Shown: in pieces, positions 28,813-37,500 of the stretch
Layout of the letters: the number at the start of each line of letters is the position of its first letter
How positions within the stretch are numbered: the first letter of the stretch is position 1
From: Prorocentrum cordatum
Taxonomy: Eukaryota > Sar > Dinophyceae > Prorocentrales > Prorocentraceae
Length of the DNA stretch: 37,500 nucleotides
Assembly (NCBI GenBank): GCA_963575745.1
Contig: CAUYUJ010014760.1
Coordinates: 569,745 to 607,244, forward strand
Direction of reading: 5' to 3'
Position numbers and translations under genes: made by a program
Notes under the pieces: generated by a model
Database searches by the model: none
The model's input: the letters and a program-made list of their open reading frames with translations, nothing else
Told to the model about the DNA's origin: nothing

Positions 28813-29290
28813 GGCGACGACGATCGACCGACGACGGCAGAGACCGACGACGACAGCGGCGAGACCCAGCGCCCTCGGGGCTGCAACCCTCAAGGGCGTT
28901 TCCGGGAGCCTCTGGGGATCTCCAAAAGGCCCACGAGGAACCGAAAACACGCTAAAGAGAACACCTGCGGTCCTCGATCCTCTCCAGCGGCCGACGCGGC
29001 GGCGGCGGGGGCCCCGGGGAACCTCGAACCGACGGCAACGACGACGAGGAATACGTAGGCGGAGGAACAGCACGACGACGACGACGACGACGACGACGAG
29101 AGAGAAGGCAGGCAGCCAGGCACTGGGACGCCGGGCGCGCCGGGCTCCGAGGGGGAAATCGTCGAAGTCGCCGCCACCGCTGCCGTCGTGCCTCCTTCGT
29201 CCTCCTCCTCCTCCTCCTCCTCCTGCTCCTCCTCCCTTTCCGCTCCTCCTTTCGTCCCCCGACGGAGACAGAACTCGCTGGGCGACCGAA
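28813..29290. other. No clear gene; includes (ACG)n and (TCC)n
   Basis: Holds a (GAC)n run at about 29070-29099 and a (TCC)n run at about 29197-29224. A minus-strand frame gives Glu- and Ser-rich runs (ending near 28890). Acidic N-termini are known in RRP36 proteins, but this is too weak to call an upstream exon. Confidence 0.35.
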
Positions 29291-29445
29291 CCGGAACAAG
29301 AACCGAACCGAACCAGAAATACAAATGTGACGAATCGAATCGAATCGAACAGAACTGGAATGATTACGACGCCGCACCAAACCGAACCGAACCGGAGTCA
29401 CCTCGGAACCGAACCAAACCGAACCAGAACTTTCCTGTATTCTGC
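29291..29445 (+). repeat. (CCGAA)n / (TCGAA)n pentanucleotide repeat
   Basis: ACCGAACCGAACC-type sequence at 29295-29315 and 29375-29430, with a TCGAATCGAATCGAA run at 29334-29348. Confidence 0.85.
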
Positions 29446-30737
29446 GCATCGTAACCATGATCTACCTCGGCCCCGATGGTTTCCTGGCGGGCCTTTGAAC
29501 AGATGCGGATCCGTTCCGTTCACGTACAGGGAACACGTCGCCCACACCAGCGCCCTGGTCGCCCTTGCATAGTTTCAAGAGGGAGAGGGGGTTAGCGCGT
29601 CATGATCTGAACCGAGGAGTGGGGCCAGAGAACTGGTTGGAAAAAGAGAAGCCATGAGATGCATGGCCCCGGCCATGGCATCCGAACCCGTCTAGTTCTC
29701 ACCCGCCTGTCTGACACTCCAGGTGCTTTTCTTGCGCGCGCGAGCACGTCAACTGCACACTGAAGGGGAAGACAGCCGAGGTGGGGTGCCAGAACGGCCC
29801 AAGGCCTCCTTACTGGCCGATCGATCCCAAACATGGAGTGCGGAGAGGGGGGAGGAGCGGGAGGGGGGGAACAGATGGGGGGAGGGAACGAAAGGGGAGC
29901 GGATGGTAGCATTGGGGAGACGGGAGCCGAGGGGCAGTGCGACGGGGGAGGGGGGAGGGGGTGAGGGAGGGTGGGTGGGGGGCAAGTGTGCGCGGGCGCG
30001 GGGGCTTGGCGCCTGGTTCAAGGTTTGCTTCACGTCGCTGCTGAGCTGCGTAGCAAGTTCCGAAGCCCACCTCCCCTGTTTGCCAAATAACCCCCCCCCG
30101 ATGTCCCGCGCGAGAGAAGGAACGTTCCGTCGCCGCCCCTCACCTCGCCCACTTCCTACTAGGTGCCCTTGCCTCGCTGCACAATCAGATGCGTCGATAA
30201 GGCAGGTCGGACGTTCCACTTGAGATTCCCGCACTGTTGATCCACGAGCTTCGATATTCAAACAGATACACGCATTGGTGGCAGGTGATTTCAAAAAAAT
30301 GATTTCCCCTCCGCGCCGCGCACATTCGTGTCAAAGTGTCGGACAGCTAGACGGAAGCAGGGTGTATCAGATGTAACTGAGGCTCGCCATTGAAACCTCC
30401 CCGACTGCTGACCCGAAAACCTTCGCTCCGCTGTAGAAACGTGCCGGCTACGCTTCAGAGCAGGGCCGATGCCGACGGGAAGTTCCTGCTTAGGCAACAT
30501 GGCCCATACATGCCTTGCCATAAATGTCAAACGTTGAACGTTCCCACATGTTTCGTACGAGAACCGCGCACCCGCCAAATCTGAAGCCCAGCAAACCCCT
30601 GCCTTATGTGCCGCGTCTGTGGCTGGACGTGCGCATGTATGAGCTGCGCGGGCGACTTACGACGCTGTGCGGGCGGGCAAAAACACTCCGACTGGACTGT
30701 TCCCCGCAACGCGTTCTGGCTTCGACATTGGAATTAT
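29446..30737. other. No gene seen; contains G-rich tract
   Basis: Unique-looking sequence with a strongly G-rich tract on the plus strand at about 29838-29990 (GGGGGGAGGAGCGGG, GGGGGAGGGGGTGAGG) that could form quadruplexes. Open frames on both strands are compositional; the minus-strand frame 30291-30578 has varied composition but no motif I know. Confidence 0.4.
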
Positions 30738-30797
30738 CCTGGCGAAGGACACAACCATATGCAATTGTGAATACCGCAATTGTGAATATATTCTTCG
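30738..30797 (+). repeat. Composite repeat head, copy C
   Basis: The 60-bp head, nearly identical to copy B (ACAACCATATGCAATTG, two GCAATTGTGAATA). Confidence 0.85.
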
Positions 30798-31135
30798 GCG
30801 GCGCTCCCTATAGCGCCACGAAGCGTGTGAGGGGTGCCGACATGGGTGCGCGGGACGCGTGCGGGCACACCCACTGGGACCTTCGGTGGAGCTCCCTATG
30901 TGGCGACGAAACGTGTGAGGGGTGTGCCGACATGGGTGTGCGGGACGCGTGCGGGCACACCCACTGGGACCTTCGGTGGAGCTCCCGATGGGGCGACGAA
31001 ACGTGTGAGGGGTGTGCCGAAATGGGTGTGCGGGACGCATGCGGGCACACCCACTGGGACCTTCGGTGGAGCCCCCTACGGGGCCACGAAACGTGCGAGG
31101 GGTGTGCCGAAATGGGCGTGCGGGACGCATGCGGG
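30738..31135 (+). mobile_element. Composite repeat element, copy C, cut by a LINE insertion
   Basis: The head (30738-30797) joins ~3.6 units of the 90-bp array. Units carry GGCACACCCACTGGGACC, the type found at the start of copy B. The last unit stops after GCATGCGGG at 31135, where the next base should be C of CACACCC. Instead a T8 run begins, which is the poly(A) end of the minus-strand LINE. The tail and remaining units are expected beyond the other end of that LINE, outside this window. Confidence 0.7.
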
Positions 31136-31143
31136 TTTTTTTT
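31136..31143 (-). other. LINE 3' poly(A) end
   Basis: Eight T on the plus strand, that is A8 at the 3' end of the minus-strand LINE after GGATGGCTGAC, directly abutting the interrupted 90-bp repeat unit. Confidence 0.7.
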
Positions 31144-31188
31144 GTCAGCCATCCCCTGGGGGCCTGAACGATTTTGAAACAGCAAACA

Positions 31189-31233
31189 CATCGGCACATA
31201 TGGCCGATGACGACCAGTGCTCAGCCGCTGAGC
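31189..31233 (-). other. Two hairpins in the LINE 3' UTR
   Basis: A 7-bp stem CATCGGC/GCCGATG (31189-31195 with 31203-31209, loop of 7) and a 6-bp stem GCTCAG/CTGAGC (31219-31224 with 31228-31233, loop of 3) lie 46-90 bases before the A tail. In some LINE families a 3' stem-loop is recognised by reverse transcriptase; that role here is inference. Confidence 0.5.
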
Positions 31234-31850
31234 GCGTTTAACGTACAGCACAGCGGTTGAGGGACAGCTAGCGGGAAGAAAAGGACGGCCCCGAAGGGCC
31301 CCAGATCTAGCCCACCACGCCATCCACCAAAACCTGGCCACGTTGCGTCGCTCGCGGGCCCAGCAGCAGGCCTTGCCACCGCCGACGCCTCGCGGGCCTG
31401 AATGCGCGCCAAAATCGCCGCCATTCCTGCCGTCTCTATCAGCCCTGACGGCGAGAGCGGCAGGCTGACGTCGGGCGGCGGAGGCCGCTGAGACGCGTAG
31501 CAGAAGAACGCCACTCCACGGCTCGAAGACTCACTCACCGTGCTGCTGTCACGGCAGCGCGTAGCGCGGATAAGCACCAGAAAAGATACGCCTCAGCGTG
31601 GCGGCACCTCCTGCCAATCTGCGCTGAATGCACTCCTTGCCGAGCATGTGGCAGCGGGCGGAAGGGTACGCTCCGCACGTGGTGCAAAAGAAGAGGGTGA
31701 GCCCCTGCTCACCCTTACCGACAATGCAATGCGCAAGGGAGTGCCCCAGGGGCCGATCCAAAACGCCTCGCCACAGCCTACTGGGTCCTCTACATCCCAA
31801 CATGGGCCGCGCCTCCAGGTCCGTGGAAAGACAAAGGCATTGCAAACATC
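31221..31850 (-). pseudogene. LINE ORF2 C-terminal Cys-containing region
   Basis: Minus-strand frame 31845-31549 has LFFCTTCGAYPSARCHMLGK, ECIQRR and LRRIFSGAYPR, a CxxC-plus-Cys pattern that I associate with the region after RNase H in dinoflagellate LINE ORF2 proteins. It ends in a stop. A second frame (31577-31221) continues with LIETAGMAAILARIQAREAS, also like the end of those proteins. The frame change and position between the minisatellite and the 3' end suggest the true ORF2 C-terminus, now frameshifted. The metal-binding role is inferred from Cys spacing only. Confidence 0.5.
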
Positions 31851-31959
31851 TAGCGCGGCCCTGACCAATCTCTTGCCAGGAATGCCAACCTCCAGATTTT
31901 TTTGTTTAAAAAAATCCCTCAGCGCGACCCTACCTAGGAGTTGGAGCCCCTAGGAAAGC

Positions 31960-32772
31960 AGCATTAGTAGTAACAGTAAAGCTAAGCTAAAGCTTAAAAA
32001 AAAGCTAAGCTAAAGCTGCGCCAAAGCTAAGCTAAAGCTAAGCTAACGCTAAGCTAAAGCTAAGCCAAAGCTAAGCTAAAGCTGAGCTAAAGCTGAAGCT
32101 AAGCTAACACTAAGCTAGCGCTAAGCTAGAGCTAAGCTAAAACTAAGTTAGAGCTAAGCTGAAGCTAAGCTAAAGATAAGCTGAAGCTAAGCTGAAACCA
32201 AGCTAAAGCTAAGCTGAAGCTAAGCGAGAGCTAAGCTAAAGCTAAGCTGAAGCTAAGCTGACGCTAAGCTAGAGCTAAGCTAAAATTAAGCTGAAGCTAA
32301 GCTGAAGCTAAGCTGAAGCTAAGCTAAAGCTAAGCTAAAGCTAGAGCTAAAGTTAAAGCTACAACTAAAATTAAAGCTAAGCTAAAGCTAAGCTGAAGCA
32401 GAAGCTAAGCTAAAGCTAAGCTAAAGCTAGAGCTAAAGCTAAAGCTAAGCTAGAGCTAAGCTGAAGCTAAGCTAACGCTAAGCTAGAGCTAAGCTAAAGC
32501 TAAGCGAAAGCTAAGCTGCAGCTAAGCTAGAGCTAAGCTAAAGCTAAGCTAGAGCTAAGCTGAAGCTAAGCTGAAGCTAAGCTGAAGCTAAGCTAGAGCT
32601 AAGCAAGGCTAAGCTAGAGCTAAGCTGGCGCTAAGCTGAAGCTAAGCTAAAGCTAAGTTAAAGCTAAGCTGAAGCTAAGCTAAGGCTAAGCTACAGCTAA
32701 GCTAAAGCTAAGCTAAAACTAAGCTAAAGCTAAGCTAAAGCTGAGCTAAAGCTAAGATGAAGCTAAGCTAAG
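31960..32772 (+). repeat. 11-bp minisatellite (GCTAAGCTAAA), ~0.8 kb
   Basis: About 70 units of GCTAAGCTAAA with variants GCTAAGCTGAA, GCTAAGCTAGA and shortened GCTAAA. AT-rich compared with its surroundings. It lies between the RNase H and C-terminal regions of the LINE. CCCTACCTAGG at 31928-31938 and its exact reverse complement at 32895-32905 bracket it. Confidence 0.95.
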
Positions 32773-32904
32773 CTGGGTGAACCCAGGGGGCGCAACTGGG
32801 GGGAACCGCGGGGCGGGGGCTGGGGGGGCCGCCCGGGGCGCTTTCCACTGCCCGGCCCCTTTAAGCTAGAGCGTAAGAGCCCTTCTAGGCAGAGCCTAGG
32901 TAGG

Positions 32905-33560
32905 GGGGGAAAAAAAAACTGAGCCCTCGGCCCTGTGGGCTGACGGTCAATCCTCTCGGGAGGAAAGGTGGCTAGCACGGTGCCCGCCACTCTCGCCGCA
33001 AAGACGAGTAAATCGCACTTCCTGTCCACCTCCGTTCTTTCATGCACACTGGGTTGAGGATGGAGGAGGAGAGCTTGCTTGGCCAGGGCGTCGGCTTTCA
33101 AGTTGCCTATGCCGATCCGTCTCTCGCGCGCTGGCAGGGCGTCTTGAACAGCGCGCGCGCGGTGCGCAGGAGCGTGGTGCACCGACGGGGTGGGGGGCTC
33201 TTCATGTAGAAGGGCACCTCTCCGAAGGCCAGCATAACGATGTGTATGGAAAACCTGGCATTCCCGCGTAGCCATACAGATGCGCACCACATTCATGCAA
33301 TCGGCGTGGCGGTCGCCGCCGTTGCTCTGAAACATCGGGGGCAAGGCCATGCACAGGTGCTCCGCAGCTTGGGAGGTCTGCGGGAGGACTGAAAGCACCG
33401 CGCCTTTGGCGCGCGCAATAATAGTGCCACCTTCGCCCAAGAAAACCCAAGAGTGGGCCGCCCGAGACAGCTCCCTGACGGCGTGGCGAAAGGCCGAGCC
33501 GTCCATGACGACGTCGCAACCCGAGAGGTCCACCGAGCCCCAATCAATAATACCCCCTTT
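32905..33560 (-). pseudogene. LINE ORF2 RNase H domain, frameshifted
   Basis: RNase H removes the RNA strand of the RNA-DNA hybrid. In the minus-strand frame 33533-32763 I see the first motif GCDVVMDGSA (catalytic Asp in the first strand), a Glu in QAAEHLCMAL, and IGNLKADALAKQAL with the later Asp. These fit the D-E-D pattern of type I RNase H in LINEs. The middle (CMNVVRIC to HTHRYAGL) departs from the expected second Asp motif, and the frame differs from that of the upstream RT region, so at least one indel separates them. After ~32940 the frame enters low-complexity sequence. Confidence 0.65.
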
Positions 33561-35640
33561 CGTGCGAAAACAGGATGGTCTGGGTGGCCGAGGAAGGGGG
33601 GAGGGGGGTGGGAGGCCTCAGGGTGCTCCCACTTTAACTCATCGAAAAACAAACGGTCCTGACTTTCAAGAGCTTCGTCCAGCCATTCGACGGGAGCCTC
33701 ATCCGCAACGCCGTTCCGAGCCGCGACGGCCTCAGGGCGAAGGCGCTGCCAAACGCGGCGCCGCGCACTATCAGGCATCCCACACTTAGGGCATTGCCCG
33801 TCGCACGCATATCCAACAGCCTGAGCCCTCGAACGGGCCCGCGCCCCTTTGCAGAAGACGCTCGAAGCCAGGTACTTTTGCTGAGGGGTGAATGTCCTTC
33901 TCCTGGGGCCCAACAAGGTTTCGAGGGGACCCGCGCAAAACCGAACACCGTCAGCTCCAGGGGTGTCCTGGCACAATACACGCTCGTGCTTACGTTGGAC
34001 AGCTAACTGCAACATGTGGGCCAGCATCGCAGGCGAGGTGTACCCCAGATGCACCTCGCGACCGCAGTCGTCTTCAAAAGTGAGGGGGGTCACCGACTGC
34101 CGCCCTATCCTAGTCAAAGACATGTGCATAAGCTGCAGAGGTCCTCGTGATGATCGCCACGTGACCTTGTCATCGAAGGGTACAGCGCGCCAAAGCTGAG
34201 CAATTTCCTTGACATCATACAGAGAAGTCGACGGGGAAGTGAGGGCCAGCCAAACAACCGAAGCCCACTGTAAGGCCGGCGCAACGGACGGCCTCCACAT
34301 GGGGTCCCCAAGGGGAACCAAACGCGCCTGGAGGAAGCACCCGCGGTGCCTAGGGGGGTGCGAAGATAAAAGCACACGTTGAGCCACTTGGAGCTCGCCT
34401 TGACTCACCCCCGCAACCGCCGAGCCAAAACTGGCCGCAGGTAAAGCTCCACACGCGTAGATTTTCCCCATTCGCGATCGTTGACGGGGCAGGGCCGAAC
34501 GATACCTCATCAAAACTTTGTGTCTCTTCCTCGTGTGGGAGAACATGTGTTTTCTTTTCCACATACTATGTTTGGTACATCCTGACTGACCTGGTGCAAA
34601 ATCCGTGCCGAGAGCGACCGCGCCGTTCGTGACCTTCCCGGCCAGCTGCCCGAGGTGCCGAGCGATCTTCTGGGCGAGGGTGCGGCTGCCGGCAAAGGTG
34701 CTGACCTTGTCGGGCTGAATGCCGACGCGCAACTCGTCCCTAAACAAGACGTGCAAGCATGCCGCGGCCTGCGTGATATTGGCCAGGACCTCGCGTTCCG
34801 AGCCCGACGCTGTGACGCTATCATCGTCCACATACGACGACAAATCGACGCTGGGTTATCTTCAACAAACTTGTCAAACGCTTCGAAGCTGTAAACTCTA
34901 ACCATGATATCATTGAAAATGTCTCCCGCGGGAAGACCAGATCGGGCGAAATAAGGCTGGGCCCCGTAATGGGCTCCCAAACGGAGCAAACGTGGGCCCC
35001 TCCAATAATTAAACGTCGTTTAAACAATAACCTCGTTGATGCCGTAACGTATCGCTCTATCCGTGTGGAGGGCCCAGTCGAAAGACTCGTAGTACTTAGT
35101 CCCGTCCCATATGATACCCCCCGTTTCCTGCGACTCATAGTGGGCCATCTCGGCCTGAACGGCCTGGTGCCACACAGCATTCTCAGCACTACGGCCAGGG
35201 CCGAACGCCCAGTAGCTTCGAGGGTAATTCGTATTGAAATCCACAACCAGATGTCTCCGCTAAACGCTCCCAGACACGGACAGGGCCAGCACGCAGCAAA
35301 ATCGGGCGGAGGCCTCCCTTGGGTTTTTTTCCAACAGAGGGAGCAAGAGCCAGAACAGTTTCGGAAAAATGCCCAGGGACTCGATCGCTTGGATTATCGC
35401 CCCGAACGTGTCAAGGGCATCGTCCGAGACCAACGCGAGCTGTCTCGGATGCAGTCCGTCCAGGGACTGCGACGTCAGGTGCAAAAACCGGATGGACGCA
35501 CTCCCGATATCAGCCGCCGTCGGCCTAGGGAGGCGGGCCCGAACTGAGGCGCGCACCTCAGGGGGGATGTGAGACGCATGCCAAAACTCAGACAGGGATT
35601 TACCTTCCGCCTTGAACAGCTCTTGGGGGGGGGGGGGGGG
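33560..35640 (-). pseudogene. LINE ORF2 reverse transcriptase and C-terminal Zn-knuckle-like region, broken
   Basis: Reverse transcriptase copies the element RNA at the nicked target. Motifs on the minus strand: SLDGLHPRQLALVSDDAL; KGGLRPILLRAGPVRVWERL; motif A GIIWDGTKYYESFDW (catalytic Asp codon 35104-35106); motif B SGLPAGDIFNDIMVRV; motif C SSYVDDDSVTASG (YVDD at 34823-34834); and a Cys motif CDGQCPKCGMPD near 33780-33810. Defects: a frame change at the A7 run (35324-35330), another near 35245, an in-frame TAA (35020-35022) between motifs A and B, and a frame change just before motif C. The region cannot encode an active enzyme. Confidence 0.8.
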
Positions 35641-35646
35641 GGGGGG
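35625..35646 (-). repeat. C22 homopolymer (G22 on plus) inside ORF2
   Basis: A 22-base homopolymer lies where the endonuclease-linker frame (ending ...SNSPPPPPPP) meets the RT frame (PPPPPPPPQELFKAEG). The two frames differ, so tract length decides whether ORF2 is continuous. Its exact length may also be a sequencing error. Confidence 0.85.
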
Positions 35647-36445
35647 AGTTGGAGAAACGACCAGGATGATTTTGCACGACCGTCGGGGCCCACTTCTGCT
35701 TGAGTTTCGGGAGCCTGCGCGTGGCCCGTGCACCCCCCGAGAGGGCCTTCTCCTGCCATTGAGCCCAACTGTCCTGCTGGACCTTCGCGACGGCCTTGCG
35801 CGCCTCGCTCAGGTCGTCGTCCCGCGACGACAGAAACTCCTGACGCTGCTCAATCCAGCCGTCGAGGCCGTCATCGAGCGCAAAGGAACGAGCCAAGCTG
35901 CGCGCCTGAGCGAGGGTCGCGTCGAGTCTAACATTCTGCCTTTCACCAGGACATGGTAACATGAGAAGCTGTTGGATCTGGTGGCTCGCGTCCTCAGACA
36001 GCTGCTGAAGCTGAGCCTGATCCGTGGAATCGGGTTCCTGGGGCGCCCTACGAAGCCGACGCGAAACACCAATGGTATCCGACAAATGTTGGGCCAACCA
36101 GGTCCACCCAATGTGCTGCTCTCGGAGGCAGCAGGCCTTGGGTGAGGTAGAAATCGGCACCCGGCGAGCTCTCGGGCCCCCCCCTGTGCGTCCTTTGTTT
36201 TTAACCTCGACACCCGTGAAAGACTCGAGCTCGAGCTCGAGCTGGTTGGCAAAATGTAGCCAGGCCACAGTGAGAAGCTCCCACGCCTCGCCGATGGGGC
36301 GAGCGAGGGCCGCGGCAACAGCATCCTCAGCAATGATACGGCTGAGGGTCCAGTCCCCGGGTCTGGGGGTCGGTCCAAACGGAAGCTCCGTCGGGAGTCT
36401 CTGACGCGACGGATACATCAGCTGATGGCACCGAATAGCATCGCA
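35640..36445 (-). pseudogene. LINE ORF2 linker between endonuclease and reverse transcriptase
   Basis: One open frame (36595-35600) of charged, helix-rich sequence with RIIAEDAVAAALARPIGEAW, QLQQLSEDASHQIQQLLMLP and RLDATLAQARSLARSF. Parts align with 24359-24955 of LINE copy 1. No catalytic motif; function unknown. It is the longest unbroken stretch of ORF2 apart from the 34843-33293 RT frame. Confidence 0.6.
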
Positions 36446-37125
36446 ACGCAGCGTGAGGCACACGGGCCTATGGGGGCGATGGGTCCAGGACATGTCAGCC
36501 TCAAACTTACCACAGGCACGTGCAAAACACGTGCTAGCTAAAAAAACAATCGTGGTGAGGCTTCCTGGGGACAGACACGTCTTCTGCGCTGGCACAAAAA
36601 AAGCACCTTCGATTTGCGAGCCAGCCCCGTGGAATCAACCAGGTGGGGGTCAAGATTCCAGTCTCCCCCCGCAACGTACATAGGTTTCCCAGCAAGCCTC
36701 TCTCCCAACTGCCGCAGAAGGGAGAGATTGAACGCACGCAGACCAGTCCCTGACTTAAATAACACGAAAACGCATGAAGGGGCGGCCATACAGGCAAGTC
36801 AACGATCACATGGATGATTCGCCCATGAGCAACGATCCCTGGAACATCCGACGGCCACCGTAGGCCAATGTGCGTGCGGACGAAAACCCCCACCCCCGCT
36901 CGATGCCCACCAGACTCGCCAGCGGGGGAGGGGGGGCGCAACATGTTCCACCCCAGGCTGGCCGCTGAGGCCGCTCTTTCTCCCTCACGTTCCTCGAGGG
37001 CCCCGATATCCTGCGCCGACAGGACGAGCGCCGACGTCGAGCATAACCTCTCACGCAACGTCGGCCAACACTTACCGTTGTAGGTCTCGAAGCTTCCGCC
37101 AAAGCCAGCAATCCGGGGCAAGGTG
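36445..37125 (-). pseudogene. LINE ORF2 endonuclease (EEP/APE-type) domain, frameshifted
   Basis: Minus-strand motifs in order: IAGFGGSFETYNGKCW (start of domain), RAGVGVFVRTHIGLRWPSD, GRIIHVIVDLPVWPP, then in another frame GKPMYVAGGDWNLDP (GDWN at 36655-36666), and in a third frame SWTHRPHRPVCLTL. The order and spacing equal those of LINE copy 1 (GLRWPSD, GGDWNLEP, RPHRPV). Two frame changes interrupt it. The domain starts ~85-110 bases after the ORF1 stop, so ORF1 and ORF2 are separate frames with a short spacer. Confidence 0.7.
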
Positions 37126-37207
37126 AGCGAGTCGGGGGGGAGGCGGAGGTGGAGCAGGAACTCCGAATTTAGACAGAGGTAAGCCGCAGCAGCGTGGGAG
37201 CAGACTG

Positions 37208-37498
37208 CTACCCCATGCGCGGCTTCTTGCGCAACCTGCTACCGAACTGCTCGATGAACTCTCGCTTGTCGCTCCGAATGGCTGCGTGGAAGATCTCGTC
37301 GACCATGTCTTCGTCGAGGTCGCCATCGTGCTCGAAACCTGGGGTCGGTTGACGCTGTGCATCACCCGCGCCAACCCCGCTTCCGTCAGTTGCAGCACTA
37401 GGAGAATCATTATGACCAGGAGCGCCCGCGCCCTCTGTCGTGAAGGGAGATGGCGCCGATGCTGTGGGCGTCGCCTTCGCCTGAGAGGCCGCAAGCAA
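37208..37498 (-). CDS. LINE ORF1, C-terminal part (runs off the window)
   Basis: A 96-codon open frame to a TAG, continuing beyond the window. The first ~50 residues are low in hydrophobics (Ala/Ser/Gly/Pro, GHNDSPSAATDGSG). The C-terminus DEDMVDEIFHAAIRSDKREF ends RKKPRMG-stop and matches the end of LINE copy 1 ORF1 (ELDEIFFSAQRLDKRVFEEH ... KKQRCG-stop). The open frame and the conserved ending suggest this part is less decayed than ORF2. ORF1 proteins of LINEs bind element RNA; no RNA-binding motif is within the visible part. Confidence 0.6.
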   Translation of the reverse strand: MLAASQAKATPTASAPSPFTTEGAGAPGHNDSPSAATDGSGVGAGDAQRQPTPGFEHDGDLDEDMVDEIFHAAIRSDKREFIEQFGSRLRKKPRMG

Positions 37499-37500
37499 CT

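Larger units (their letters stand above)
31136..37500 (-). mobile_element. LINE retrotransposon copy 2, near full length, decayed; 5' end outside window
   Basis: Read on the minus strand: ORF1 C-terminus (37498-37208), ORF2 with endonuclease, linker, reverse transcriptase, Zn-knuckle-like motif, RNase H and a C-terminal Cys-containing region, then a short 3' UTR and an A8 tail (31143-31136). It lies inside a unit of the 90-bp array of copy C. An 11-bp minisatellite (31960-32772) sits between RNase H and the C-terminal region. Multiple frameshifts and an in-frame stop show that it is dead. Domain order ORF1, EEP, RT, RNase H, with the YVDD active site, is that of non-LTR elements and matches those described from dinoflagellate genomes. 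Confidence 0.8.

Noticed and set aside
35323-35329. A AAA AAC heptamer in the LINE RT region, in the correct frame for a -1 programmed frameshift into the KGGLRPILL frame
   Set aside because: The heptamer fits the classical pattern, but it lies in the middle of the RT domain, and the same element carries several other frame changes and a stop. A simple indel in the A7 run is more likely.

Overview
The window is nuclear DNA of a eukaryote, almost certainly a dinoflagellate. The most specific evidence is a near-exact dinoflagellate spliced-leader (SL) sequence at 21754-21775 on the minus strand (21 of 22 bases by my reading). A degraded, truncated second SL follows directly downstream, the known signature of an SL-capped mRNA that was reverse transcribed and re-inserted. 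Two decayed LINE retrotransposons of the same general type, a GC-rich base composition, strong G/C preference at third codon positions in the few coding-like stretches, and very high repeat content all fit. Genus cannot be decided from the sequence. I see no bacterial-type operons, rRNA, tRNA or CRISPR.

Layout. 0.2-1.67 kb: copy A of a composite repeat with a conserved 60-bp head, an array of ~90-bp units, and a conserved ~55-bp tail. It carries a captured coding fragment. 2.6-6.97 kb: four monomers of a tandem 0.66-1.1 kb repeat, the first split by a second composite element at 3.06-4.32 kb. 7.0-8.0 kb: CAT/CAG and CAA/ACC microsatellites. 8.0-14.0 kb: low-complexity pyrimidine tracts, another CAT array (10.9-11.7 kb) and degenerate 15-bp-period repeats. 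14.05-15.1 kb: second copy of the composite element. 15.7-16.25 kb (minus): the best candidate for a host membrane-protein coding segment. 16.9-18.06 kb: 15-bp-period repeats with two related palindromes. 18.9-19.3 kb: a 10-bp minisatellite. 19.5-21.9 kb: 15-bp-period repeats on the opposite strand, interrupted by the SL-bearing retroposed segment (about 21.2-21.78 kb).

22.66-24.95 kb (plus): a LINE copy with ORF1, endonuclease and linker, bounded on both sides by CAT arrays and lacking reverse transcriptase. 25.77-27.83 kb: copy B of the 90-bp composite repeat, with head and tail. 28.22-28.34 kb (minus): an exon-like fragment resembling the C-terminal part of the ribosome-biogenesis protein RRP36. 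28.6-29.4 kb: short GC-rich repeats. 30.74-31.135 kb: copy C of the 90-bp repeat, cut off by the A-tailed 3' end of a minus-strand LINE. That LINE fills 31.136 kb to the window end with ORF1 C-terminus, endonuclease, reverse transcriptase, RNase H and a Cys-containing C-terminal region. It is broken by frameshifts and a stop, and an ~0.8 kb, 11-bp minisatellite lies between RNase H and the C-terminal region.

No intact cellular gene is visible. The window is best read as an intergenic or intronic repeat landscape in which elements are nested in one another. The most interesting material is the undescribed composite repeats with conserved ends, the exon fragment inside one of them, and the SL-marked retroposed transcript.
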